A stretch of 64,000 nucleotides of DNA from Zhihengliuella sp. ISTPL4 (lineage in GTDB: Bacteria > Actinomycetota > Actinomycetes > Actinomycetales > Microbacteriaceae): positions 1,952,727 through 2,016,726 of the forward strand of contig NZ_CP025422.1 of assembly GCF_002848265.1 (NCBI RefSeq), written 5' to 3'. The notes under the pieces were generated by a model. It was not told where the DNA came from, did no database searches, and was given only the letters and a program-made list of their open reading frames with translations. Made by a program: the position numbers and the translations under genes. This document shows positions 26,767 to 35,257 of the stretch, one piece after another. The first letter of the stretch is position 1; each line of letters begins with the position of its first letter.

Positions 26767-27483
26767 CTAGGAGTGATTCCGGTGAAAGCGCGCGAGGTCT
26801 GCAGGTGTAACGCTGACGGGCGGACGCGGCGAGGCGGGAAGCCCATCGTCCAGAAACGTCTCCGGCCTCCATTTGAGCGGCTGGACATGCTTCTGACCGT
26901 TTGGGCCATGAACCACCTCAGGAAGTTGCGCGTCTCGCAGGCGAGTGCGGCCGATCACCTCAGAAGCAGGCATGAGGGCTGTGAGTTCCTCAGACTTCCT
27001 GCTCGGCGGGAAGTAGGCCTTGTAGAAGCCGGTCGGGTTGATCCTCTGGGCTTCGCGGATCGCTGGCGCGGCATCGCTATCGCCGGATATCAGGTAGTAG
27101 TCCGTCGCTTCCTGAGTAGCTGCGTCGCGCGCTATGGTCAGGGCCAGGTTGACGTCGGTTTCCTTCTCCTCGTACTTCGGTCGCTCCGAGCCACAGTCCT
27201 TGCATGTGTACGTCGACCGCTGATAGCGCCCAGTGATAATCGGAACAAGATTGCCGTGCATCGCAGTCAGAGCGTTCCAGTAGGTGGCCTGTCTGCTCTG
27301 GGCGTCGGGGTCATCGAGAAGCGGCGCGGTGAAGTAGTTGACGCGAAGGATCTTGTGACTCGGCCGCAACATCTGCAGCACCTTCACGAGATCAAGCCAC
27401 AAGTAGCGGTGGCTGAACGTTTCGTGGATGCCGTTGTAGAGGTTGAACCCGTCCACGTAGGCGATGAGCGTCTTCTTCGACAT
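26767..27483 (-). CDS. NYN-domain (PIN-like) nuclease
   Basis: A 238-residue protein with a PIN-like NYN fold expected to cut RNA. Seen: 'YVDGFN' with D11 and N14, 'KETDVNLAL' with D110, and 'ISGDSDAAP' with D135/D137, the acidic residues that would bind Mg2+. A C94xxC97 pair between strands may bind zinc. A basic, Pro-rich tail follows residue 200. Placed as a single gene in the cargo end of the element, with a palindrome upstream (27522-27534). A defence role against other phages is possible but inferred. Confidence 0.88.
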   Translation of the reverse strand: MSKKTLIAYVDGFNLYNGIHETFSHRYLWLDLVKVLQMLRPSHKILRVNYFTAPLLDDPDAQSRQATYWNALTAMHGNLVPIITGRYQRSTYTCKDCGSERPKYEEKETDVNLALTIARDAATQEATDYYLISGDSDAAPAIREAQRINPTGFYKAYFPPSRKSEELTALMPASEVIGRTRLRDAQLPEVVHGPNGQKHVQPLKWRPETFLDDGLPASPRPPVSVTPADLARFHRNHS

Positions 27484-27521
27484 TGTCTGATACTAGTGAG
27501 CGAACACCCACCCGGAGCGTG

Positions 27522-27534
27522 GTAGTGTCACTAC
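27522..27534. promoter_or_regulatory. Palindrome upstream of the NYN gene
   Basis: GTAGTG-T-CACTAC, 13 bp, 39 bases before the NYN start on the minus strand. A candidate operator or promoter element. Confidence 0.4.
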
Positions 27535-27539
27535 ACACC

Positions 27540-27899
27540 CCGCATCGGTTGACCCACGCCAACTGGTGTTTGACGGCCCCGAAAGGGGCCGTCGTCGTTT
27601 GTGCGACGCCAGCGTCACGGTCAGAAGCGGTCGAAGACGTGACGCTAAGCTCCAGGCGCGTCGACAACTTGGACCATCGTCGCCATCAGCACCTCGTTGA
27701 CGGTCGCCGACGTGGCCGAAGCACACCCCCGCGAAGACCCGCGCCATCCGCCCCATGGGAAGGTGGGTGTTGGGCTCCGAAGGCGAGGAGTTCGGTAACA
27801 GTGACCTTCGAGTACGGGCACAACGCGGAGCGAAGTCGCGAAGCATGCTCCACGGCTTCCTTTCCAGTCGTCTAGATGACGCTGATGAATAGGGGCGGC
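27540..27899. other. Non-coding stretch with strong hairpins
   Basis: No convincing gene on either strand: long open frames here lack ribosome-binding sites and have repetitive Arg/Ser/Pro content typical of shadow frames. Two clean hairpins stand out. GACGGCCCC-GAAA-GGGGCCGTC (27572-27593) has a GAAA tetraloop; AGCGTCACG with CGTGACGCT (27611-27619/27638-27646) has an 18-nt loop. A structured RNA is possible. Confidence 0.4.
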
Positions 27900-28037
27900 A
27901 TGTACGAACCAGCCGAGCGCATGTACAACGCGAGGGGCCTCCCGCCCACCGTGCCGGTGAATGTGGCCCCTCGCGAGACCAGTGTGACGCCTTCTGGGCG
28001 TGATGGGAAGCCTGTGGGTGGGGTCCGAGGGTTTTAG
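27900..28037 (+). CDS. Small hypothetical ORF
   Basis: A 45-residue open frame with GGGGCGG 1-7 bases before its ATG. Its sequence (Arg, Pro, Val, Gly-rich, ending 'GKPVGGVRGF') matches nothing recognised. It ends 37 bases before the next plus-strand gene. Coding status is doubtful; included because the spacing and initiation site are reasonable. Confidence 0.3.
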   Translation: MYEPAERMYNARGLPPTVPVNVAPRETSVTPSGRDGKPVGGVRGF

Positions 28038-28074
28038 ACTTGACCCGTCGCGGCCGGAGGAAGGACATCTGGCC

Positions 28075-28416
28075 GTGCCATCTCGAGGGCTGTCCCCCAC
28101 AGTGAAGCTCAGTATCGCGTTGGATGCGATCTGTTCACGCAACAGGTACACGACCGACCCGGCACCCGTTCTGGACGAGCTCAGGGCGACCGCGGGTGAT
28201 CGAACCGATGTGCTCGCTGAGGCCGTGGGGACGTGGGTTGGGTACTTCGAGGGCGAGTACACGGCCGCCCTCTGCACGGCCCTGAGAACACTCCCCGGGC
28301 TTGAGCCGTGGATTGCGTTGGGTCAGCATCGCCGGTCACTCCCAGACCCGAATACGCCGGCCGTTCTGGGGCATGGTCAGGCTGAGGCTCTGCCGCTCTA
28401 CATCAGCGTCGAGTGA
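28075..28416 (+). CDS. Hypothetical protein
   Basis: A 113-residue, mainly helical protein ('KLSIALDAICSRNRY', 'VLDELRATAGDRTDVLAEAVGTWVGYFEG'; key parts only). GTG 28075 is chosen because GGAGGAAGGA lies upstream; the frame stays open to an ATG at 28003. Repeated aromatic/glycine stretch 'WVGYFEGEYTAAL'. No family recognised. Followed by a terminator shared with the convergent gene. Confidence 0.55.
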   Translation: MPSRGLSPTVKLSIALDAICSRNRYTTDPAPVLDELRATAGDRTDVLAEAVGTWVGYFEGEYTAALCTALRTLPGLEPWIALGQHRRSLPDPNTPAVLGHGQAEALPLYISVE

Positions 28417-28423
28417 GAAGAGA

Positions 28424-28458
28424 TGATCCCCTCCCTGCGGCGGGCGGGAAGGGGATCA
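28424..28458. terminator. Terminator between convergent cargo genes
   Basis: TGATCCCC (28424-28431) pairs with GGGGATCA (28451-28458), continuing imperfectly inwards. Lies 8 bases after the upstream stop. Confidence 0.65.
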
Positions 28459-28510
28459 ACCGAGCGAGATGCGCCGCAAGATGGGCGCGCGCTCCCCTCC
28501 CCGGTGCCGC

Positions 28511-28858
28511 CTATTCTGCCCCGAGGTCGGCCAGGGCGGAAGCATCGATTTCCGCGGGGGTGTCAACGACCTCGTCCACGAGGGTGATGCCGCCGGAGGA
28601 GCTGGCTTCCATCATGAGCGTCTGAACCCACTTCGCGTTGAGTTGCGGGTTCTCGGGTGTCTCGAACGTGAAGCGCAGGGGGATGGACGGGTGAAGCCAG
28701 ATCGTGGAGCGACCGGGGGCATCGCCTTCTGGGTGCTTCCAAGAGAGGGTGAAGCTCTCGTTGCGGCGCAGCTTGGTCGCGATCGCAACCTTCAGGTGCG
28801 CGAGAGCTCGGTCTTCGATGTGGATCTCGCTGCTGTCGCCGTACTGGATCGTTCCCAT
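28511..28858 (-). CDS. DUF7882-type small protein, copy 1
   Basis: A 115-residue protein of a small family frequent in Microbacteriaceae. Seen: start 'MGTIQYGD', core 'EDRALAHLKVAIATKLRRNESF', 'STIWLHPSIPLRF', end 'GGITLVDE'. It is clearly homologous to the gene at 29437-29769 on the other strand. Members are sometimes labelled ATP-dependent DNA ligase, but no nucleotidyltransferase motif (KxDG) is present. Function unknown. Confidence 0.8.
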   Translation of the reverse strand: MGTIQYGDSSEIHIEDRALAHLKVAIATKLRRNESFTLSWKHPEGDAPGRSTIWLHPSIPLRFTFETPENPQLNAKWVQTLMMEASSSGGITLVDEVVDTPAEIDASALADLGAE

Positions 28859-29009
28859 GGGTTCACTCTAGGGGTGACGGTCTAGGCGCGTTGGCCTGCA
28901 CAGGTTCGACGGTTATGCAAGCCCCGGAAGTGCAGGGTCAGTGAGGGCGTAGTGTTGCGTGAACAGAACGTCGCATGAACCATTTTCCGCGAACGATGCA
29001 CAGATTGCC

Positions 29010-29285
29010 ATGAATCCCACCACACGAATCAGCATCGACGGAGACAGTTTCATTTTGGCCGCGGACTGTGACGTCGGCGATCTGATGGAGCGGATCGAGT
29101 CCGCGTCCCATGGGGAAGCGGGCTTTGTGACTTTCGCTTCTCGGTTCGAAACGCTCAGCGTCCTCGTCACCCAGTACACGAGAGCGGTTGTCAGCGTCGA
29201 GTACCCCGCTGGAGCCGCGCCAAGTTCGCAGGGCAACTCCTTCAGGGACTGGAGTGACGACTTCTGGGGTGAGGGCTTGAGCTGA
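29010..29285 (+). CDS. Small hypothetical protein
   Basis: A 91-residue acidic protein ('MNPTTRISIDGDSFILAADCD', end 'FRDWSDDFWGEGLS'; partial). The ATG at 29010 is preferred to an in-frame codon at 28959, because the extension looks non-coding. It has an alternating-strand first half and one cysteine. Located between the two DUF7882-type copies, so possibly functionally linked to them. A hairpin (29298-29325) follows. Confidence 0.6.
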   Translation: MNPTTRISIDGDSFILAADCDVGDLMERIESASHGEAGFVTFASRFETLSVLVTQYTRAVVSVEYPAGAAPSSQGNSFRDWSDDFWGEGLS

Positions 29286-29297
29286 GCTTCACCCTCG

Positions 29298-29325
29298 ACG
29301 TTTGTCTCCACGGGTGGACAAACGT
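29298..29325 (+). terminator. Hairpin after small cargo gene
   Basis: ACGTTTGTC (29298-29306) pairs with GACAAACGT (29317-29325), 12 bases after the stop. No clear T-run. Confidence 0.5.
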
Positions 29326-29436
29326 AGGGGGTGGCTATTTCTCCAGTGACGTGGGACCGTGAAGCTACACCACAAAGCGATCAGCTCGGTTGCGCCTCTT
29401 GGCACAGGTTCCTGTGGCAGAACAGAGGAGTCCACG

Positions 29437-29769
29437 ATGGGCAAGTTCATCTATGACGGCGGACCCAAGGTTGAGCTCGAGGACAGGGCTCTCACGCACC
29501 TCCAGCTCGTCATCACCGCAAAGCTCCGCCGGGGCGAGCCGTTCCCTTTCACTTGGAAGGAAGACTCGAGCGTCGGCGGAGGGCGCACCACGGTGTGGGT
29601 GCACGCTGGATCGTCGCTGGCATTCAAGTACGCCGGCAGCCGCCAGCCCGCGATCAACAGAGCGTGGGTAGACGCACTCGCCTACACCGCCAACGCACCC
29701 ACCGGTTTGTACCTCGTCCCAGAGCCCGCGAACACGGGGACGAAGGAAGGCATCCCGAGCTCGGTGTAG
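29437..29769 (+). CDS. DUF7882-type small protein, copy 2
   Basis: A 110-residue paralogue of the protein at 28511-28858. Shared: 'EDRAL.HL', 'KLRR.E.F', 'W+', 'R+T+W+H' and an N-terminal 'MGKFIYDG' matching the usual family start. AGAGGAG lies before ATG 29437. The C-terminal tail (ANTGTKEGIPSSV) is divergent. Two copies inside one mobile element are unusual. Function unknown. Confidence 0.82.
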   Translation: MGKFIYDGGPKVELEDRALTHLQLVITAKLRRGEPFPFTWKEDSSVGGGRTTVWVHAGSSLAFKYAGSRQPAINRAWVDALAYTANAPTGLYLVPEPANTGTKEGIPSSV

Positions 29770-29821
29770 CGGGGTCTTCTGGTTTCGGACCCGCGTCACG
29801 AAAGGTCTACGGTAAGACAGC

Positions 29822-30016
29822 GTGGAACTCGACGACCCCAATCTTCCCGACTCCGCAAACCGCTGGTTGCGTGCGACCTCTGATCAGGTGCAGGCCCTTG
29901 CTATCCAGTGGCATGCCGATCCGGAGAACGCGAACATGTCCGACATCGTTGACACGCTGCTGGCGCTTGCTGAGGCGCAGGCCCGAATCATCGCGGCCAT
30001 GGACCTGCGTATATAA
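29822..30016 (+). CDS. Small helical hypothetical protein
   Basis: A 64-residue acidic protein starting at GTG 29822, predicted as two helices ('SANRWLRATSDQVQALA', 'IVDTLLALAEAQARIIAAM'). No recognised family and no strong ribosome-binding site. Ends 20 bases before the convergent membrane protein gene. Confidence 0.5.
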   Translation: MELDDPNLPDSANRWLRATSDQVQALAIQWHADPENANMSDIVDTLLALAEAQARIIAAMDLRI

Positions 30017-30036
30017 GCCCTCGAGCGGCGTCATCG

Positions 30037-30384
30037 CTAGCCGTTGGAGCGAGCTTCCTCATTGCGTTCCTTGTGCGCGTCGTATGCCACGGCGGCGAGG
30101 ACTATCGCGGCCATGCCTATCACCGTCAGCACGACGAACAGAACGATCCCACTAATGGATGGACCGACTGCGTCTCCGGCTGGGCCGACCGCATCAACCA
30201 TGGTGTCGATGATCGATACGATCGCGGCGACGAGTGAGAGGACCGCTAGGGTCCATTGCGCAGCTTCGAGCATTGACCCTGCGGGCAGGATCTCCTTGTT
30301 GAGGAGGAGGTGGGTCACCATCGCACCGATCGCAAGGAATGAAGCGAGGGCGCCCATATAGGTCATGAAGAAGCTGACGTCCAT
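30037..30384 (-). CDS. Small membrane protein, possible holin
   Basis: A 115-residue protein with three transmembrane helices (about residues 4-27, 33-58, 72-98) and a charged C-terminus (YDAHKERNEEARSNG). If translation begins at the in-frame GTG 30423, a fourth helix is added. It follows the spike gene and its terminator, where phages often place lysis genes, so a holin role is conceivable; no endolysin gene is present. No family assigned. Confidence 0.6.
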   Translation of the reverse strand: MDVSFFMTYMGALASFLAIGAMVTHLLLNKEILPAGSMLEAAQWTLAVLSLVAAIVSIIDTMVDAVGPAGDAVGPSISGIVLFVVLTVIGMAAIVLAAVAYDAHKERNEEARSNG

Positions 30385-30440
30385 GAGCGCAACCCTAATG
30401 GTGAGAATCAGCGCTGCGGCCACCAGGGTGAGGCCAAGAA

Positions 30441-30469
30441 GCCCCCACTCAATCCGTGCGAGTGGGGGC
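30441..30469 (-). terminator. Terminator after the spike gene
   Basis: Perfect 10-bp stem GCCCCCACTC / GAGTGGGGGC with a 9-nt loop, followed on the minus strand by TTCTTGG. It begins 6 bases after the spike stop. Confidence 0.8.
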
Positions 30470-30475
30470 CCCTGG

Positions 30476-32422
30476 CTAGATCGCAGCGATCCGGAGGTTC
30501 TTGAACTTCGAAACTCCGGCGGATGATGATGAGAACAACCCGTGGAGTGTCGACGTACCGAACTTGGTCTCATCGCCACCAGTGAGAGTGTGCGTCAGCG
30601 TCGGGACGTCGTTGATGGTGACGCTCACCACGGCGCCGAACACGTCGACCCGAAGTCGATACCAACGGTCCTGCTGGTATGCGCCAGCCTGAGTTGCCAA
30701 GGTCGTCAGCGTCCCGTCGCGTTTCGCGATCGTCACCGCCGTCGTGCTGAGGTACACGGCGATGTACTCGGTGGCAGAGACTCGACGCGCGACTACGCCA
30801 GGAAGCCCACGGAGCTTCACGTCAACGTCGATTGTCACGTTCGCAGCTCCCGCGTCGCGATACACATTCGATTGCGACGTTCCTGCGGTCTCGCCAGCTT
30901 CACCCGCGGCATAGTCCACCGTCCAGGTTCCCGCCTGGACAGTCCAACCCGGCCCGAACCCAGCTAGCGTTTCGGGCGCAACTGTGAAGTCATCGACTAC
31001 ACGAAGCCTAGACGCCGCAGGCGGAGTACCGGGCAGCACAAGGGAAGGTGCCGAGCCGGGTGCGACCATGATCTTCGCGAGGCCTTCCGTCGCGTGCAGC
31101 GCGACAGTGGTCGGATTGAAACCAATGATCGCATCGGTCGCCGTACCCCTGACGTCCACGCCGACGCGCATCCCCTCAAGGGTGATGTTGCGAACCCGGT
31201 GTCCCGCCCCTGCCCACAGGCCGAGGCCGCGCCATGCCTTCGTGCCCACGTTGCGGACACGCACCGAGTCGATCGTGTTGCGTGTGCCGGCGAGGCTGAC
31301 GTCATGGAGGGTGCCGTTCGTGGTGTGGTTCACCTCGAAGTCGAGCTCCGCGAACCGACTGTCAGAGCCCGACACGAGCCGGAACGGGATGCCGTCAGAG
31401 GTCATGCGAACGACTGCACGGCCGACCCGGACGTTACTGAGCGTTGTCGTCTGGGAAAGCGCGATCGAGCCGTACTGATCCACGCACGTGTCGCCGAGAG
31501 ACGAAACGAAGTCGATCGTGAAGTCGGTGGAGTCCATCACGTTCAGCACTCCCGGACATCCCTCGGCGAGTAGCGAAGCGACGTGTCCGCCAGACATGCC
31601 CTTGAACTGGAAGGCCTGCCCCGGCACGACGCCGCCTTCGAAACTGGCCGCGACTGCTCGACCGCAAGACGCGTCGATGTTCTCGTTACTCGTGCCGGAG
31701 AAGTACACCAGGTGCGGGGGACGGGGACCGCTGACCGGGCACTTGTAGCTCCCCTTGATCTCCGCGTAGGAGAAGCGCTCCGTACCCTGCACAACCAGAC
31801 CGAATTCCACGTTCTCGCAGAGCAACGTCCCAACGGAGACATCCTTGACACGTGTGCCGTTCGCGCCCGCCGAACGGTTCCAACTCGTGACCCGGACCAC
31901 GGAGTCGAATCCCCGCCCGCGAATCCACGGGATGGAGAGACGGTGCGCGCCCGTGTACGCATTGACAACCGTCCACCGGGAGGCAGTGATCGACATCTCC
32001 CATGCGGCGTTCATACCGGTGATGTCGAGGGGGCCGAGCGACCCGATAGCGTCAACCCCCGTGATGGTCACGTCAGGCACGGTCACGTTGAACAAGGACT
32101 GCCCGTTCAGGGACTGTCGAATGGGTGCGCCCCATGCAGACAATGACGTTCCGGGCAAGTGAACCTCGAGCGCCCCGTGCACCCGGTATCGACCGGTTGT
32201 CGCAGGGACGACCCAGCTTCCGCCCCGGTCCAAGTAGGACTGGATGCGCTCACGGTTGTCCGTGGTGTCGTCGTCGACGAGACCGTCGATGATGCCTGCT
32301 GCCGTTGAAATCGCAGCCCCCAGAGGTGTCTCCGGGTTCGAGGCATCAGTGGCGAGGGCGCCAACGACGGGTTCGGGGAGGCGGTAGTTCGAGTCATCTA
32401 CTGCGACAAGTCGATTGACCAT
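30476..32422 (-). CDS. Phage tail spike/minor tail protein with beta-helix
   Basis: A 648-residue predicted extracellular-type tail protein. Seen: N-terminal attachment region with 'IIDGLVDDDTTDNRERIQSYLDRGG', the entry of pectate-lyase-like beta-helix proteins; a long repetitive beta-strand section (about 90-470) rich in 'VRVT', 'NVRVGR', 'NITLEGMRVGV'; and a C-terminal jelly-roll-like domain (about 490-648) with 'FGPGWTVQAGTWTV' and 'WYRLRVDVFGAVVSVTINDV', similar to sugar-binding domains. GGAG lies 9 bases before ATG 32422. It should recognise or cut a host surface glycan. Confidence 0.85.
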   Translation of the reverse strand: MVNRLVAVDDSNYRLPEPVVGALATDASNPETPLGAAISTAAGIIDGLVDDDTTDNRERIQSYLDRGGSWVVPATTGRYRVHGALEVHLPGTSLSAWGAPIRQSLNGQSLFNVTVPDVTITGVDAIGSLGPLDITGMNAAWEMSITASRWTVVNAYTGAHRLSIPWIRGRGFDSVVRVTSWNRSAGANGTRVKDVSVGTLLCENVEFGLVVQGTERFSYAEIKGSYKCPVSGPRPPHLVYFSGTSNENIDASCGRAVAASFEGGVVPGQAFQFKGMSGGHVASLLAEGCPGVLNVMDSTDFTIDFVSSLGDTCVDQYGSIALSQTTTLSNVRVGRAVVRMTSDGIPFRLVSGSDSRFAELDFEVNHTTNGTLHDVSLAGTRNTIDSVRVRNVGTKAWRGLGLWAGAGHRVRNITLEGMRVGVDVRGTATDAIIGFNPTTVALHATEGLAKIMVAPGSAPSLVLPGTPPAASRLRVVDDFTVAPETLAGFGPGWTVQAGTWTVDYAAGEAGETAGTSQSNVYRDAGAANVTIDVDVKLRGLPGVVARRVSATEYIAVYLSTTAVTIAKRDGTLTTLATQAGAYQQDRWYRLRVDVFGAVVSVTINDVPTLTHTLTGGDETKFGTSTLHGLFSSSSAGVSKFKNLRIAAI

Positions 32423-32464
32423 AAGTAGGTACTCCAATCATGAGTCTGTCGGAAGAAATGAGAA

Positions 32465-32496
32465 GGGCCCGTGTCACCGACATCTGACACGGGCCC
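32465..32496 (-). terminator. Terminator after the tape measure gene
   Basis: Perfect 12-bp stem GGGCCCGTGTCA / TGACACGGGCCC, 8-nt loop, followed on the minus strand by TTCTCATTTC. The spike therefore needs read-through or its own promoter. Confidence 0.85.
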
Positions 32497-32509
32497 CGCA
32501 CAGCTAGAG

Positions 32510-35257
32510 CTACGGGCGAACCCCACCCCGTATCCACCTCACCCGCTCGTCGTCGTAGGCACCGATGCGACCGTCAATGATCCGAGCGAGGCCGTCACCG
32601 CCGATCTCCAACCTTCCCGAGATCGACATGCCCTCAAGCGACAACGGCGGGGAGGAGGGCGCTTGAACCACCACAGGCGTTTGCGCAGGAACCCACGTGG
32701 CCGGCTGCTCATATAGGCCTTGCCCAGCGGAAATCGCCGCTCGCCATTCCTCGATAGCGGAGTGTCCTCCTGCTGCGTCGACTTCGTCAGCGGGGGTGAC
32801 GTGCTCGCCAGGGGCAAGCAACCGCAGCTCAGAGTCTTTCCCCTTCGGGCCTGGCCCGAGAACCGGGCCACCCGTCGACATCCCCGGCGCGACGGTCTTG
32901 CTCCCGACGCGGAATGACTGACCGCCCTCCGCGTCCACGAACACCTTCACCCGGCGACCGTTGTTCAACGTCACGAAACGGTCAATCTGGTTCTGAGCCT
33001 GCGCGGTTTCGACCAGCATGTCGACAGTCTTCGACGGCGGCATCTGGAAGATCCGGTCAGCCAACGCCTTCACCTCCTCAGCGTTGTAACCGGCGGCGAT
33101 TGCCGAGTCGATGAACGCCTGACGCTGCTGCCCCAGTGTGGCGTTCCACTTCTTCGCGGCCTCATCAGCAGTCATCGTTGCCAAGTCCTGCTCGAACTGA
33201 GCCTGAGCGGCATCGCGAGCCTTCTCCGCGATCTCACCCATAGCCGCAGCGTTCGCAGAGCCCGCAACCGTCGACTCATCCAACGACGTACCCAACTTCT
33301 CCGCCTGAGCCTTGAGCCCGTCCATAGCCGACAAATAATTGGCGTTCGCGGTGATCGCATCAACGGCCACCCCGTTCGCAGCGTTGATCTTGTCGATCAG
33401 GGTCGACAGCTCCGAACTGAGATCCTGCACCGCGTCCGCTTCGACGACGTACGCCTCTGCCGCGTCCTCTGACCGGGTGGTTGCGGTAGAACTGGCATCC
33501 GCCTCCTGTTCCTTCAACCGAATCGCGTCGTCGATGGCGGTGTTCTGCTCCTGGATGCCACCGACCAGAGCCTCAAGCGCGAACCGGGTCTCGTACGCGT
33601 TCATCCCGGTCTCCTCCTGGATGCGGTTGAACGCCTCCTGGTCGCCGTTCAGGGCGTCGTAGTAGGTGCTGAGCTCGTCGATCGCGTCGGCGTTCTTCAA
33701 CGCCGCATCCGTGACCACATCAGCACCCACACCCAGCTTCTCCGCCGCGTCGAACGCCGACTGCCAGTTGAACGTCAGCAGCTCGCCGCCCTTCTGCAGC
33801 TCGTCGATCGCGGTGGAGCGTGCAGCGTCGGACAGCTTGTTCGTGCCGTCTTCGATCGAGTCCGCGTAGGCCTGCGCTCGCGCCTGCGCCTTCTGGTGCT
33901 GGGAGGCGAGCTCACCCACGATGAGGAACAAGCCACCGAGGGCGAGACCCGCGGCACCGGCAGTCAGACCGATGCCCTTCATCGTCCAGGTCGAAGCCTC
34001 CACCGTCGCTTTGAACTCCAGCCACTTCGGAACAGCGAGGAAAGCCGCGCCGCCCGTAAGAGCCACAGCGGCCGCAGCCCCACCGAGGGCCATCACCGAG
34101 GCTTGGACCGGTGCAGGCAGATCGTTGTACATGCTGATCAGGCCCGTGAGCGCCTGCACCATCGTCCGCAGAGTGTCATTTGCCGTCGAGCCTGTGTCGA
34201 TCAGAGCGGTCTCAAAAGCGCCCCCGAGGGCTTCCACGTCACCCTTGAGGTTATCGAGCCGCATAGCCGCCGTGGAGGCCGCGTAGCCCTGGTCGTTGAC
34301 CTCATCAGTCCACTTCTCGATGCCCTCCGCGCCCTGCTGATAGAGGACCGTCGCGGCACGCACAGCATCAGCACCGAAGATCGTCTTGAGAGTCGCATTC
34401 TGCTGCTCCGTCGACAACCCCGACAGGCCCTCCTTGAGCCGGCCCGCATACTCCGACAGGCCGACGAAGTTCCCTTGAGCGTCGTACGCCTGGAGGTTGT
34501 AGCGCTCCATCAACGCTGCGGCCTCAGCGGAGGTCGGATTCAGGGCTTGGAGCATCGTTTTGAACGACGTACCCGCATCGGAGCCCAGAAGACCGGCCGA
34601 AGCGAACGCTGCCAGACCAGCCGTCGTCTCCTCAATCGACAGACCCGTCTGCTTCGCGACCAGCGCCGACTGATTCAACGCCTGCGACAGGTCCGTGACG
34701 TCCCCCATGGCTTTGCCCGCACCCGCAGCAAGCAGGTCGGCAACATGCGACATGTCCGAGCCCTCGAGGTTGAACTGCTTCAGCGAAGTAGCCGCGATAC
34801 CCGCCGCGGTTGCAACATCCAGGCCACCAGCAGCCGCCAGATCCAGAGCACCCGCCAGGCCGCCACCGAGAATGTCCTTCGTCGCTACACCCGCCTTCGA
34901 AAGCTCCTCAATCGCCTGAGCAGATTCCGTAGCTGAGAACACCGTGGACTCGCCGGCATCCAATGCCGCCTGCCGCAACAGATCCATGTTCGCCGCAGTC
35001 TCATGCGTCGCAGCCTGAACGTTCGACATCTGAGCGTCGAAATCCATCGATGCCTTCGCTGCGACCGCCAAGCCGGCAGATAGCAACGCGCCCATAGCCA
35101 CGCCAGCCGTCCCTACGGCATTGAACGCTTCCTTGTACGCGGCCACACGATCCGAAGCTTTCGCAAGCTTCTCGGTCTCCTGCGACGCCTCCTGCATGGC
35201 CCGCTTGTACCCGGCAATCTGCGCCGTCAGGGTGACGGAGACAACCCTATTCGGCAT
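32510..35257 (-). CDS. Phage tail tape measure protein
   Basis: A 915-residue TP901-type tape measure protein that sets tail tube length. Seen: the conserved N-terminal part 'KASMDFDAQMSNVQAATHET' with 'ALDAGESTVFSATESAQAIEELSKAG' (fragments), hydrophobic segments at about 375-400 and 420-445, a long alanine-rich helical stretch, and a C-terminal region with 'LLAPGEHVTP', common in these proteins. Overlaps the chaperone-like gene by 11 bases; GGAGG lies 9 bases upstream. Apparently intact, with no stop or frameshift. Confidence 0.94.
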   Translation of the reverse strand: MPNRVVSVTLTAQIAGYKRAMQEASQETEKLAKASDRVAAYKEAFNAVGTAGVAMGALLSAGLAVAAKASMDFDAQMSNVQAATHETAANMDLLRQAALDAGESTVFSATESAQAIEELSKAGVATKDILGGGLAGALDLAAAGGLDVATAAGIAATSLKQFNLEGSDMSHVADLLAAGAGKAMGDVTDLSQALNQSALVAKQTGLSIEETTAGLAAFASAGLLGSDAGTSFKTMLQALNPTSAEAAALMERYNLQAYDAQGNFVGLSEYAGRLKEGLSGLSTEQQNATLKTIFGADAVRAATVLYQQGAEGIEKWTDEVNDQGYAASTAAMRLDNLKGDVEALGGAFETALIDTGSTANDTLRTMVQALTGLISMYNDLPAPVQASVMALGGAAAAVALTGGAAFLAVPKWLEFKATVEASTWTMKGIGLTAGAAGLALGGLFLIVGELASQHQKAQARAQAYADSIEDGTNKLSDAARSTAIDELQKGGELLTFNWQSAFDAAEKLGVGADVVTDAALKNADAIDELSTYYDALNGDQEAFNRIQEETGMNAYETRFALEALVGGIQEQNTAIDDAIRLKEQEADASSTATTRSEDAAEAYVVEADAVQDLSSELSTLIDKINAANGVAVDAITANANYLSAMDGLKAQAEKLGTSLDESTVAGSANAAAMGEIAEKARDAAQAQFEQDLATMTADEAAKKWNATLGQQRQAFIDSAIAAGYNAEEVKALADRIFQMPPSKTVDMLVETAQAQNQIDRFVTLNNGRRVKVFVDAEGGQSFRVGSKTVAPGMSTGGPVLGPGPKGKDSELRLLAPGEHVTPADEVDAAGGHSAIEEWRAAISAGQGLYEQPATWVPAQTPVVVQAPSSPPLSLEGMSISGRLEIGGDGLARIIDGRIGAYDDERVRWIRGGVRP

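Noticed and set aside
27493..28277. Long minus-strand frames of 191 and 210 residues across the non-coding cargo stretch
   Set aside because: No ribosome-binding sites, Arg/Ser/Pro/His-rich low complexity, and they overlap the better plus-strand gene at 28075.
28511..28858. ATP-dependent DNA ligase, a label sometimes given to this small family
   Set aside because: No KxDG adenylation motif and only 115 residues; left as unknown function.
33896..34936. A 346-residue plus-strand frame inside the tape measure gene
   Set aside because: Arg-rich translation with no domain; the opposite strand carries the recognisable tape measure protein.
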